A DNA stretch of 40,609 nucleotides. It comes from an uncultured Bacteroidota bacterium (GTDB taxonomy: Bacteria > Bacteroidota > Bacteroidia > Bacteroidales > WCHB1-69). The notes beneath the pieces were generated by a model. That model saw nothing but the letters and a program-made list of their open reading frames with translations, searched no databases and was not told the origin of the DNA. Numbering within the stretch: position 1 is the stretch's first letter; every line of letters starts with the position of its first letter. The stretch spans positions 1 to 40,609 of the forward strand of contig CACXUB010000004.1 of NCBI GenBank assembly GCA_902770735.1, written 5' to 3'. This document shows positions 1 through 7,431 of the stretch, piece after piece. Made by a program: the position numbers and the translations under genes.

Positions 1-83
1 GCTGGCCGAAATTTCCGGAATTCAGGAAAGAGACTCCATTAAAAACACTGTTGCCAATGAATACCCCCATACAAATCAGATAG

Positions 84-1088
84 ATGAATCTCTTAATATG
101 CGGGATCTTTTCTGGCATATCCAACCGCACACACAAAAACGGAATGATCCAGATCTCGCTTGCGCCACGCACGATCTCGGGCTTCAAGCGCGTCCACGGC
201 GGCCTCGTGGCGCCGAACGAAGTCCCCGAGGCCAACGGCATCATCCTGTTTCTCGCTTCCGGCGAAATCGCGGCCATGGGCGCCCTGGAGCGTCTTGACG
301 TGATGTTGAACGACGCCCTCTACGGCATCCTCTTCCGCGACATCAACCCGCAGCGCACCCTCATCGACCAATACTTCTCCCGCATCATCAACGGCTACGC
401 CGGCGTCATCATCAACACCGGCGAGGACAACTACCTCACCACCGCCGACGCCGTGGAGGCCGCCCACACAGTGCTGGCTTCCGACCTCATCAACGAGCAG
501 TTAGCTTTGCTGGCCGGTCTGCCCGAGGAGCAGATGGGCCTGGGACACGCTTTCGAGATGGACCCGATGCTGGAGAACGGTTTCCTGCTGGAACTCGCTC
601 AGGCGCAGATGACCCGCGAGATCTTCCCGAAAGCCACGCTGAAGTACATGCCGCCGACCAAGTTCATGACCGGCAACATCTTCCGCGGCCACATCCAGGA
701 CGCCCTCTTCAACATCATCGGCATCTGGACCCATCAGGGCATCCAGCTGTTGGGCATGCCCACCGAGGCCATCCACACGCCTTTCATGAGCGACCGTTAC
801 CTCTCCATCGAGAACGCCCGCTACATCTTCAACGACATGCGCAGCATCGGCGAGGAGATGGAGTTCCGTGAAGGCGGCATCTGCCGCGAGCGCGCCAAGA
901 CCGTCCTCAACAACGCCATCGACCTGCTCCAGCAAATCGTGCAGGAAGGACTCTTCACCGCACTGGAGAAAGGTATCTTCGGCGACGTGAAACGTCCGAA
1001 GGACGGCGGCAAGGGCCTCGCCGGCGTGGTCACCAAAGGCGACAACTACTTCAACCCGTTTGTCAAGATGATGAAGGAACGGTGGTAA
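84..1088 (+). CDS. kamD: D-lysine 5,6-aminomutase alpha subunit, C-terminal part (5' end broken or chimeric)
   Basis: From about residue 60 (EIAAMGALERLDVMLND) to the end this reads as the C-terminal part of the lysine 5,6-aminomutase alpha subunit: EEQMGLGHAFEMDP, KYMPPTKFMTGNIF, GIQLLGMPTEAIHTPF and a KDGGKGLAGV tail. The enzyme is B12- and PLP-dependent and moves the terminal amino group of D-lysine in lysine fermentation; alpha supplies the TIM-barrel. Family members are about 500-520 residues, so about half is missing. An in-frame stop lies at 81-83. Residues 1-60 do not resemble KamD; a stretch reading GGLVAPNEVPEANGIILFLAS resembles the C-terminal region of short-chain dehydrogenases. 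The break is near base 263. The next gene follows after 1 base and kamE is third, so operon context supports the call. The function of the C-terminal part is certain; the start is not. Confidence 0.75.
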   Translation: MNLLICGIFSGISNRTHKNGMIQISLAPRTISGFKRVHGGLVAPNEVPEANGIILFLASGEIAAMGALERLDVMLNDALYGILFRDINPQRTLIDQYFSRIINGYAGVIINTGEDNYLTTADAVEAAHTVLASDLINEQLALLAGLPEEQMGLGHAFEMDPMLENGFLLELAQAQMTREIFPKATLKYMPPTKFMTGNIFRGHIQDALFNIIGIWTHQGIQLLGMPTEAIHTPFMSDRYLSIENARYIFNDMRSIGEEMEFREGGICRERAKTVLNNAIDLLQQIVQEGLFTALEKGIFGDVKRPKDGGKGLAGVVTKGDNYFNPFVKMMKERW

Positions 1089-1089
1089 T

Positions 1090-1641
1090 ATGGATACAAA
1101 CTACGACATAGACAACCTCCCGGTCGGAACCCGGGTAAGTCACGAGAAGTACGGCGAGGGCATCATCAGCCAGAACAACGCGCTGACCTACAAGATCATC
1201 TTCGTGCGCGGAGGCGAGCTGGAGTTCTCCAAAGCGGCCGTGGCGTTAGAGGTCATCGAGGCCAACGACGTCGAGGATGACACCCCGAAGCTCAACATCC
1301 GCGAGTTCAAGCAGGTGCTGACCCAAATCCTGACCCAGTACAACGGCATCGAATACAAGGCCGAGCTGGGCAAGAAGTGGCAGGGCGGCACGATGATCCT
1401 GCAACCCGCCAACAAGGACCTGGCCCCCAAGGAGATCCCCGTGGAGACCTTCTTCCACAAAATCGTCATGATGCGCGACCGCCTGCGCGTGCTCGAACAG
1501 AACATCAACAGCAGCAACTCGCTCACCGACGAGGAAAAAGTCAACCTCCAGCAGTACATCTCCCGCATCTACGGCAGCATGACCTCCTTCAACGTGCTCT
1601 TCGACGACAAAGAGGACTACTTTGTGGGAGTTAGAAGTTAG
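1090..1641 (+). CDS. Conserved unknown protein between kamD and kamE, possible Tudor-like N-terminal domain
   Basis: The product has 183 residues. Residues 11-56 (VGTRVSHEKYGEGII, then beta-rich VRGGELEF) resemble the small SH3/Tudor-like barrel found at the C-terminus of UvrD/PcrA helicases. The remainder is predicted helical, with no signal peptide, membrane segment or catalytic motif that I recognise. It begins one base after the kamD stop and kamE follows after 130 bases, so it is probably co-transcribed and may assist assembly or reactivation of the aminomutase; that role is inference from position only. The final residues and the TAG stop at 1639-1641 are supplied by a GTTAGAA heptad array (1630-1660), so the native C-terminus may have been altered by array expansion. 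Confidence 0.8.
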   Translation: MDTNYDIDNLPVGTRVSHEKYGEGIISQNNALTYKIIFVRGGELEFSKAAVALEVIEANDVEDDTPKLNIREFKQVLTQILTQYNGIEYKAELGKKWQGGTMILQPANKDLAPKEIPVETFFHKIVMMRDRLRVLEQNINSSNSLTDEEKVNLQQYISRIYGSMTSFNVLFDDKEDYFVGVRS

Positions 1642-1660
1642 AAGTTAGAAGTTAGAAGTT
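1630..1660 (+). repeat. Heptad array, unit GTTAGAA (about 4.4 copies)
   Basis: Perfect 7-bp period. It overlaps the last codons and provides the stop of the upstream gene. It is complementary in character to the array at 1675-1704, so the two can fold head to head in RNA. Confidence 0.95.
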
Positions 1661-1674
1661 GGGGTTTCGGAATG

Positions 1675-1704
1675 AACTGCTAACTACTAACTAACTACTA
1701 ACTG
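1675..1704 (+). repeat. Heptad array, units AACTGCT / AACTACT (opposite orientation)
   Basis: Tandem AACTNCT units, the reverse complement of GTTAGNA-type units. It lies between the unknown gene and kamE, 14 bases after the GTTAGAA array, giving an inverted pair. Confidence 0.9.
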
Positions 1705-1771
1705 TCAAAAGATTTTACGAAATATGTAAAACATAATTATTTAACCTTAAAACCCTTAAAATAACGAAATT

Positions 1772-2560
1772 ATGAGCGGTGGATTATATTCAATGGATCA
1801 AAAGGACTTTGATCAGACATTAGATTTAACCAAAGTGAAGCCTTACGGCGACACGATGAACGACGGCAAGACCCAGCTGAGCTTCACGCTGCCGGTGCCC
1901 TGCGGCGACGAAGCCGTGGAGGCGGCCAAGCAGCTAATGAAGAAAATGGGCTTTGACAACCCGCAAGTCGTTTATTTCAAAGAACTTACAGAAGGATTCA
2001 CCTTCGTGAACTGCTACGGTGCCTGCACGCACACGGTGGATTACACGACCATCCACGTGCCGAAGGTGGAATCGACGGTGTGGTCGATGCCGGAGACGGA
2101 CGACTTCATCCGCGAGCACATCGGGCGCAAGATCGTGGTGGTGGGCGCCAGCACGGGCACGGACGCGCACACGGTGGGCATCGACGCCATCATGAACATG
2201 AAAGGCTATGCCGGACACTACGGCATCGAGCGCTACGACATGTTCGACGCCCTCAACATGGGCAGCCAGGTGCCGAACGAGGAGTTCATCGCCAAGGCTG
2301 TGGAACTTCACGCCGACGCGCTGTTGGTTTCCCAAACGGTGACCCAGAAGGACGTGCACATCCAGAACCTCACCGAGCTGATCGAGATGCTCGAGGCGGA
2401 AGGTCTCCGCGACAAGCTGATCGTGGTGTGCGGCGGTCCGCGTATCACCCACGAACTCGCCAAGGAATTGGGTTACGATGCCGGATTCGGCGCCAACACC
2501 TACGCCGACGACGTGGCCTCCTACATCGCGCAGGAACTCGACCGTCGGATGAACGGATAA
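1772..2560 (+). CDS. kamE: D-lysine 5,6-aminomutase beta subunit
   Basis: The product has 262 residues, the usual length for KamE. The cobalamin-binding motif D-x-H-x-x-G is seen as DAHTVG (D131, H133, G136), and K144 in MNMKGYAG lies eleven residues further on. In the characterised clostridial enzyme the equivalents, His133 and Lys144, are the cobalt ligand and the PLP Schiff-base lysine, and the numbering is the same here. The N-terminal dimerisation region (DLTKVKPYGDTMNDGKTQ) and the Rossmann-type B12 domain (from about residue 115) are intact. It partners KamD in lysine fermentation. The preceding 130-bp gap holds two heptad arrays, and no clear promoter box is visible there, so transcription from upstream is likely. 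Confidence 0.97.
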   Translation: MSGGLYSMDQKDFDQTLDLTKVKPYGDTMNDGKTQLSFTLPVPCGDEAVEAAKQLMKKMGFDNPQVVYFKELTEGFTFVNCYGACTHTVDYTTIHVPKVESTVWSMPETDDFIREHIGRKIVVVGASTGTDAHTVGIDAIMNMKGYAGHYGIERYDMFDALNMGSQVPNEEFIAKAVELHADALLVSQTVTQKDVHIQNLTELIEMLEAEGLRDKLIVVCGGPRITHELAKELGYDAGFGANTYADDVASYIAQELDRRMNG

Positions 2561-2570
2561 CCTTGAGTTT

Positions 2571-2611
2571 GACTTAGACTTAGAACTTAGACTTAGAACT
2601 TAGACTTAAAC
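2571..2611 (+). repeat. Short tandem array, units GACTTA / GAACTTA
   Basis: Mixed 6- and 7-bp period units of the ACTTAGA family fill most of the kamE-kdsA gap and end one base before the kdsA ATG at 2613. Confidence 0.9.
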
Positions 2612-2612
2612 T

Positions 2613-3422
2613 ATGGCATTGATTGAAAGGATTTTGTCAGGAGGGAACGGAAATTTCTTCCTCATCGCCGGGCCTTGCGTGGTGGAAGGGGAGGAAATCA
2701 CCCTGCGCATCGCCCGCGAGATCAAGGCGGTGTGCGAAGAGTTGGAAATCCCCTTCTGCTTCAAAGCCTCCTACCGGAAAGCCAACCGCTCGTCGCTGCG
2801 GTCGTTCACCGGCATCGGCGACGAAGCGGCTTTGGGTGTGCTCCGCACCGTGAAAGAGGAGTTGGACGTGCCCATCGTGACAGACATCCACACCAACGAG
2901 GAAGCCGCCTGGGCCGCGCAAGTGGCTGACATCCTGCAGATTCCCGCTTTCCTTTGCCGGCAGACCGAGTTGTTGGTGGCGGCAGCAAAGACGGGCAGAG
3001 CCATCAACATCAAGAAGGGACAGTTCATGTCGCCCGAAGCCATGGGCAACGCCGTGGAGAAGGTGCGAGAGGCCGGCAACCCCAACGTGATGCTCACCGA
3101 ACGCGGCACCACCTTCGGCTACCAAGACCTCATCGTGGATTTCCGGGGGGTGAAGGCCATGCAGGCTTTCGGCTGTCCCGCGGTCCTCGACTGCACGCAC
3201 TCGCTGCAGCAGCCCAACCAGCCCTCGGGTGTCACCGGCGGCCGTCCCGACCTCATCGAGACCATCGCCCGGGCCGGCGTCGCCGTCGGCTTCGACGGCC
3301 TCTTCATGGAGACCCACCCCGAGCCCGCCAAGGCCCTCTCCGACGGCGCCAACATGCTCCCGCTTTCCGAACTCAGGCCGTTGCTGACCAAGCTGATACG
3401 AATCCGAAGAGCTATTCTTTAA
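2613..3422 (+). CDS. kdsA: 3-deoxy-D-manno-octulosonate 8-phosphate synthase
   Basis: The enzyme condenses phosphoenolpyruvate with arabinose 5-phosphate to give Kdo-8-phosphate, the first committed step of the Kdo pathway for the lipopolysaccharide inner core; it is cytosolic. Family signatures are seen in order: LIAGPCVVEG near the N-terminus, FKASYRKANRSS (the KANRSS motif of KdsA rather than DAHP synthase), TDIHTNEEA, LQIPAFLCRQTELL, INIKKGQFMSP, LTERGTTFGY, DCTHSLQQP and the C-terminal GLFMETHPEP-AKALSDG-NMLP. The length of 269 residues is typical. ATG 2613 follows a tandem array with no ribosome binding site, normal for this phylum. The gene stands alone rather than in a kds cluster; lpxD lies about 29 kb away. 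Confidence 0.97.
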   Translation: MALIERILSGGNGNFFLIAGPCVVEGEEITLRIAREIKAVCEELEIPFCFKASYRKANRSSLRSFTGIGDEAALGVLRTVKEELDVPIVTDIHTNEEAAWAAQVADILQIPAFLCRQTELLVAAAKTGRAINIKKGQFMSPEAMGNAVEKVREAGNPNVMLTERGTTFGYQDLIVDFRGVKAMQAFGCPAVLDCTHSLQQPNQPSGVTGGRPDLIETIARAGVAVGFDGLFMETHPEPAKALSDGANMLPLSELRPLLTKLIRIRRAIL

Positions 3423-3433
3423 TGGCTGTTTAT

Positions 3434-3461
3434 GGTTATAGGTTATAGGTTATTGGTTATT
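3434..3461 (+). repeat. Heptad array, four in-register units GGTTATA, GGTTATA, GGTTATT, GGTTATT
   Basis: Exactly four 7-bp units lie upstream of the four-helix-bundle gene. Bases 3448-3460 are a perfect 13-bp inverted match to 3942-3954 on the other side of that gene, and 3437-3446 is a 10-bp inverted match to 3928-3937. Confidence 0.95.
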
Positions 3462-3523
3462 GAAGCCGTTTTCTTTTTATGATACCACCAGTAAATAGTT
3501 ATTAATCACAAAAACAAAGTATC

Positions 3524-3931
3524 ATGGAAAATCATAATTTTTCATTTGAAAATTTAGAAGTATATGATAAGATTCGAAATTTGATTAAGGACGTCTATAA
3601 TTTGCAGAAGAATTTTCCTAAAGAAGAACGATATGGTTTAGGAGATCAACTTCGAAGAGCTGTTGTTTCTGTATCTGCAAATCTTGCTGAAGGTAGTGGC
3701 AGGAACTCCTTAAAAGAGAAAATGCACTATGTGGAAATATCATACGGTTCACTAATGGAAGTATTCTGTGAATTACAAACTGCTTGTGATTTAGGATATA
3801 TTACATCTGATCAATTTAACTCATTGCGACCTCAAATCACTGACATAGCCAAAATGCTTTCTGGTCTTCGCAATGCCTTCCAAGTCAGAATTGACAAAAT
3901 GTCATCTCCAACCAACAAAAAGCTTCAATAA
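3524..3931 (+). CDS. Four-helix-bundle protein (23S rRNA intervening-sequence protein family)
   Basis: The product has 135 residues and matches the four-helix-bundle family first named for ORFs inside 23S rRNA intervening sequences: an ENLEVYDKIRNLIKDVY first helix, GLGDQLRRAVVSVSANLAEGSGR in the middle (the family hallmark SIPANIAEG-type motif), EISYGSLMEV and a C-terminal helix ending in DIAKMLSGLRNAF. Related proteins form pentameric barrels, and the Avd protein of diversity-generating retroelements has the same fold; the function of free-standing members is unknown. The gene is far more AT-rich than its neighbours, with A/T-ending codons, so it is probably acquired. It is bounded by inverted heptad arrays (3434-3461 and 3928-3955), and its stop codon lies inside the right array. 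A 7-bp inverted repeat (3479-3485 and 3519-3525) can pair with the start codon region. Confidence 0.93.
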   Translation: MENHNFSFENLEVYDKIRNLIKDVYNLQKNFPKEERYGLGDQLRRAVVSVSANLAEGSGRNSLKEKMHYVEISYGSLMEVFCELQTACDLGYITSDQFNSLRPQITDIAKMLSGLRNAFQVRIDKMSSPTNKKLQ

Positions 3932-3955
3932 CCTATAATCCATAACCAATAACCA
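3928..3955 (+). repeat. Heptad array, ATAACC-type units (inverted relative to 3434-3461)
   Basis: Units ATAACCTAT, AATCC, ATAACCA, ATAACC are the reverse complement of the GGTTAT(A/T) units on the left of the four-helix-bundle gene. The array overlaps that gene's stop and ends four bases before the next ATG at 3959. Confidence 0.9.
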
Positions 3956-3958
3956 TTC

Positions 3959-6004
3959 ATGAAAAAGCTACACCGCCTCATCATCACCGCGCTGGCCGTC
4001 CTGTGCTACGCCAACACCCTCACCCTGCACTACGCCCTCGACGACCGAATGGTCATCCTGGAGAGCAAATACACCATCAACGGGGGATGGGACTCCGTGA
4101 AGGCCATCTTCACCGAAGACACCTTCACAGGCTACTTCGGCGCAGACCACGCCATCGTGGCTGGCGGACGCTACCGCCCGATGTCGCAGCTGACCTACAT
4201 GATCGAATTCCAACTGTTCGGGAAGGGAATCAAAGAGAAAATCGGCAACCTTGACGACTACTACAACCTGCATAATGCCAAGAACGAAGATTACTTCTAC
4301 GAGACCCCCCTACCCTTCGTCAACCACTTGATGAACCTGCTGTATTTCATCCTGCTATGTCTGTTGCTGTATGAAGTTCTCGCCAAAATATTCCCGCAGT
4401 ACGAGGGCAAGAAGTGGTTCCAGTCACTGCCGTTGATTGCCGCGGTCCTGTTCGTAGTGCACCCCATCCACACCGAGGTGGTGGCCAACGTGAAGGGCCG
4501 CGACGAGATTTTCGCCATGCTCGGGGCCGTCGCCGCATTGTGGTGCTCTCTCAAATACGTTGACACACGCAAATGGTATTGGCTGGTAATCAGCCTGTTG
4601 ACATTCACTTTCGGCATCTTCTCCAAAGAAAACGCCATCACTTTCTTAGCCGTGCTGCCGCTGTCCCTGTTTTACTACAAGAACGAGAAGAAACGCACCG
4701 CCGACTACTTCATCACGCTGATACCCTTGGTGTTAGGCAGTGTTTTCTTCGTCTGGGCACGCTACAAGGCTTTGGGCGCCATGATGCAGCCCGACATGAC
4801 GAGCAACATCCTCAACAACCCATACGTCCACTCCACGCGGGCGCAGCAAATCGCCACGGTGCTGGTCACCTGGGGCATCTACCTCAAGCTGCTGTTCTTC
4901 CCGCACCCGCTCACCCACGACTACTATCCGCACCAGATCGCCATCACCGACTTCAGCAACCCGTTAGTTTGGCTGATTTTAGCCGGCTGTATCGCCCTGG
5001 TGGGTTACGCCATCTGGAAGTTGAAAAAGAAAACCGTGCCCGCCTACGGCATCCTCTTCTTCATCATCACCTTCTCCATCACCTCCAACCTGCTGTTCAA
5101 TGTGGGCACCTTCATGAACGAGCGGTTTGTCTTCATGGCCTCTGCCGGCTTCACGCTCATCGTGGGCTGGTGGCTCTACCTGCTGGCCACCGCTTCCGTG
5201 CCGGCGCTACAGAAACTGTCCATCGGGCTCACCTCGGTGATTTGTCTGCTGTTCGGCATCAAGACTTTCACCCGGAACTTCACCTGGTATGACGATTTCA
5301 CGCTGTTCCTGACGGATGTGAAAACCTCCGAAAACAGCATCAAATGCAACATCTCGGCCGGTGGCAGCTACCTGCAACTCTGGAAGAAAAGCCACAAAGA
5401 CAGCGACAAAGTAAAGGCTTACAAGTACTTGGAGAAAGCGTTGAAACTCGACGACCACGCGCTGAACGCCTATCTGCTGCTCAGCGAGTTGGCCTACTTG
5501 GACGAAAACGCCGACCTGTCGTTCCAGGCCGCCCGCAACGCCAACCTCATCGACCCCGATAACCCGCAAGGAAAAAATCTGCTGGTTCAAGCGGAAAACA
5601 AACTGAAAGCGGATGCTCTCGACCCTGTCAACAAGCTCCTGGACGAAGGCAAGGTGGACGATGCCTGGCGCGAGGTCAACAAGATTTTAGAGAACGACCC
5701 CACCAATATTGTCGCCAAGAACGTGAAAGGCAATGTGTTAGGCCGCGGTTATGGCCGCCTGGACGACGCCATCAAGATTTTCGAGGAAATCATTGCCGAA
5801 CAACCCGACTTCTCCAGCGCTTGGGAAAACATGGGCATCGCCTACGCCATCAAACGCGATTTCGCCAACGCCGAACGCTGCCTCCTGCACGCCAACGAGC
5901 TCTCCCCCGACAACGATAACATCAAGCTGAACCTCTACTATATGTACACCGACATGGGCAACCCGACCGAAGCGGCAAAGTGGAAGCCACAAACGGGACG
6001 ATGA
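3959..6004 (+). CDS. TMTC-like membrane glycosyltransferase with C-terminal TPR repeats
   Basis: The product has 681 residues. An N-terminal hydrophobic segment is followed by ALDDRMVI, an acidic pair in the first extracytoplasmic loop as in GT-C glycosyltransferases. Further family signs are VVHPIHTEVVANVKGRDEI (the HP.HTE.V...GR signature of TMTC/protein O-mannosyltransferase-like proteins), SKENAITF, and LTHDYYPHQI after a run of membrane helices up to about residue 440. From about residue 450 to the end there are TPR-type repeats (for example AYLLLSELAYLDENADLSFQAARNA split over helices, and AWENMGIAYAIKRDFANAERC). In animals this architecture transfers mannose to secreted proteins; transfer of a lipid-linked sugar in the periplasm is inference. 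ATG 3959 abuts a heptad array. The M64 gene follows after a 90-bp repeat-filled gap. Confidence 0.82.
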   Translation: MKKLHRLIITALAVLCYANTLTLHYALDDRMVILESKYTINGGWDSVKAIFTEDTFTGYFGADHAIVAGGRYRPMSQLTYMIEFQLFGKGIKEKIGNLDDYYNLHNAKNEDYFYETPLPFVNHLMNLLYFILLCLLLYEVLAKIFPQYEGKKWFQSLPLIAAVLFVVHPIHTEVVANVKGRDEIFAMLGAVAALWCSLKYVDTRKWYWLVISLLTFTFGIFSKENAITFLAVLPLSLFYYKNEKKRTADYFITLIPLVLGSVFFVWARYKALGAMMQPDMTSNILNNPYVHSTRAQQIATVLVTWGIYLKLLFFPHPLTHDYYPHQIAITDFSNPLVWLILAGCIALVGYAIWKLKKKTVPAYGILFFIITFSITSNLLFNVGTFMNERFVFMASAGFTLIVGWWLYLLATASVPALQKLSIGLTSVICLLFGIKTFTRNFTWYDDFTLFLTDVKTSENSIKCNISAGGSYLQLWKKSHKDSDKVKAYKYLEKALKLDDHALNAYLLLSELAYLDENADLSFQAARNANLIDPDNPQGKNLLVQAENKLKADALDPVNKLLDEGKVDDAWREVNKILENDPTNIVAKNVKGNVLGRGYGRLDDAIKIFEEIIAEQPDFSSAWENMGIAYAIKRDFANAERCLLHANELSPDNDNIKLNLYYMYTDMGNPTEAAKWKPQTGR

Positions 6005-6006
6005 CG

Positions 6007-6094
6007 ACTATAACTTAGACTTAGACTTAAAACTATAACTTAGACTTAGACTTAAGACTATAACTTAGACTATTCCATCAATAACCCATAACCA
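6007..6094 (+). repeat. Tandem array, ACTTAG-type units with an ATAACC-type tail
   Basis: ACTATAACTTAGACTTAG-type units repeat three times between 6007 and 6073. A short CAATAACCCATAACCA stretch then runs directly into the ATG at 6095. The gap therefore combines two of the window's repeat families. Confidence 0.9.
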
Positions 6095-7381
6095 ATGAAA
6101 AAAAGAATTACCACTATCCTGTTGGTGCTCCTGTGCGGATTTGGAGTCGCGCAGGCGCAGCACTTCGACGATTATTTCATCGATAAAACATTGAGAATCA
6201 ATTATCTGCACATCGGCAACAAGAATATCGAGCAGTTGCAGATCGACCATTTCACGCTGGTGGACCACTGGAACGGCACGCGGTCGCAGTTAGTGGAGCC
6301 TTATCAGTACGGCGACCTCCTCATCGAGGTGATTGACCAGGCATCGAAAAAGCTGGTCTTCAGTCGCAGCTATTCGGGCCTTTTCACGGAATACCGCACC
6401 ACGGAACGGGGCGAAACGGAAATCGCCCGCATGGAGGAGTGCGTCAACATCCCGATGCCGAAACAGCCGGTGCAGGTGCGTTTCACCTCCTTCGACCGTT
6501 ACCGCAAAGCCACCGTCCTGAAAGACACGGTGTTGGATCCCGCCAATTTACCGGTACAGGCGGCGAAGAAAGAGTACGCCGTCATGAACCTACACAAGGG
6601 CAACACGCCCGACAAGGCCATCGACATCCTCTTCATCCCCGACGGCTATGCGAAAAAAGACGCGAAGACGCTCCGTTACGACATGAAGCGTTTCGCCAAG
6701 TATGTGATGAACTGCACACCCTACAAGGAGAACCGCAGCCACGTGAACATCCGCGCCATCAAGGGTTATTCGGAAGAATCGGGCATCACGCAGCCGCAGA
6801 ACAACTTCTACGTCAAGACGTTGCTGAACTGCACCTACAACGCCCTCGACCTCGACCGCTACCTGATGTGCCCGGGCGTGTGGAACCTGCACGAGGTGGC
6901 CGATGACGCGCCGTACGATGCCATCATCATCATCTGCAACAGCGACAAATACGGCGGCGGCGGCATCTACAACTTCTACTGCACCGTCTATAACCACGGC
7001 GAATATCCCGACTACGTGGTGGTTCACGAAATGGGACACCTCATCGGCGGGCTGGCCGACGAATACTACACCTCCGAAGTCTCCGTGCAGGACTTCTACC
7101 CTGCCGGCGTGGAGCCCACGGAACCCAACCTGACCACCCTGGTGGACTTCGACTCCAAATGGGCCGACTTGGTGGAGCCGGGCACCCCGATTCCCACAAG
7201 ACCCGTGACCAAAAACCACCCCGACTACAACCGCGTGGGTGCATACGAGGGCGGTGGCTACGTGGCCAAAGGCGTTTACCGTCCGAGGTCGAACTGCACG
7301 ATGAACAGCATCATCTACAACGACTTCTGCCCCGTCTGCCGCAGGGCGTTGGAGCAGGTGATACAATATTACAGTAAGTAG
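6095..7381 (+). CDS. Secreted M64-family (IgA peptidase type) zinc metallopeptidase
   Basis: The product has 428 residues. A signal peptide is visible (basic MKKR, hydrophobic ILLVLLCGFGVA, cleavage near AQAQ). The N-terminal half (about 22-160) fits the M64 N-terminal domain. The catalytic domain begins near DKAIDILFIPDGY and contains the extended zinc site HEMGHLIGGLADEYY (H311, E312, H315, with the Asp ligand in LADEYY), the defining M64 pattern. The end carries NCTMNSIIYNDFCPVCRRALEQVI, also typical. Family members are extracellular or cell-surface peptidases of Bacteroidetes; the substrate here is unknown. It is probably transcribed with the TMTC-like gene or from a promoter hidden in the array region, since no clear -7 box is visible. 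Confidence 0.93.
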   Translation: MKKRITTILLVLLCGFGVAQAQHFDDYFIDKTLRINYLHIGNKNIEQLQIDHFTLVDHWNGTRSQLVEPYQYGDLLIEVIDQASKKLVFSRSYSGLFTEYRTTERGETEIARMEECVNIPMPKQPVQVRFTSFDRYRKATVLKDTVLDPANLPVQAAKKEYAVMNLHKGNTPDKAIDILFIPDGYAKKDAKTLRYDMKRFAKYVMNCTPYKENRSHVNIRAIKGYSEESGITQPQNNFYVKTLLNCTYNALDLDRYLMCPGVWNLHEVADDAPYDAIIIICNSDKYGGGGIYNFYCTVYNHGEYPDYVVVHEMGHLIGGLADEYYTSEVSVQDFYPAGVEPTEPNLTTLVDFDSKWADLVEPGTPIPTRPVTKNHPDYNRVGAYEGGGYVAKGVYRPRSNCTMNSIIYNDFCPVCRRALEQVIQYYSK

Positions 7382-7403
7382 TGGTGAGCAACAGGAAAAA
7401 TCG

Positions 7404-7411
7404 TATTTTTG
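7404..7411 (+). promoter_or_regulatory. -7 promoter box TATTTTTG for the MNT-HEPN pair
   Basis: It matches TAnnTTTG, is followed by CGC, and lies 20 bases before the ATG at 7432. Confidence 0.7.
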
Positions 7412-7431
7412 CGCATTGAAAACGTCATCTG

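Noticed and set aside
1..241. Minus-strand frame open to the window edge, ending in a hydrophobic stretch
   Set aside because: It is antisense to the chimeric start of kamD and readable in either direction; there is no family match and I cannot decide which strand is coding.
2571..2611. Riboswitch or structured leader upstream of kdsA
   Set aside because: The gap is only tandem ACTTAGA-type units, without self-complementarity or conserved motif.
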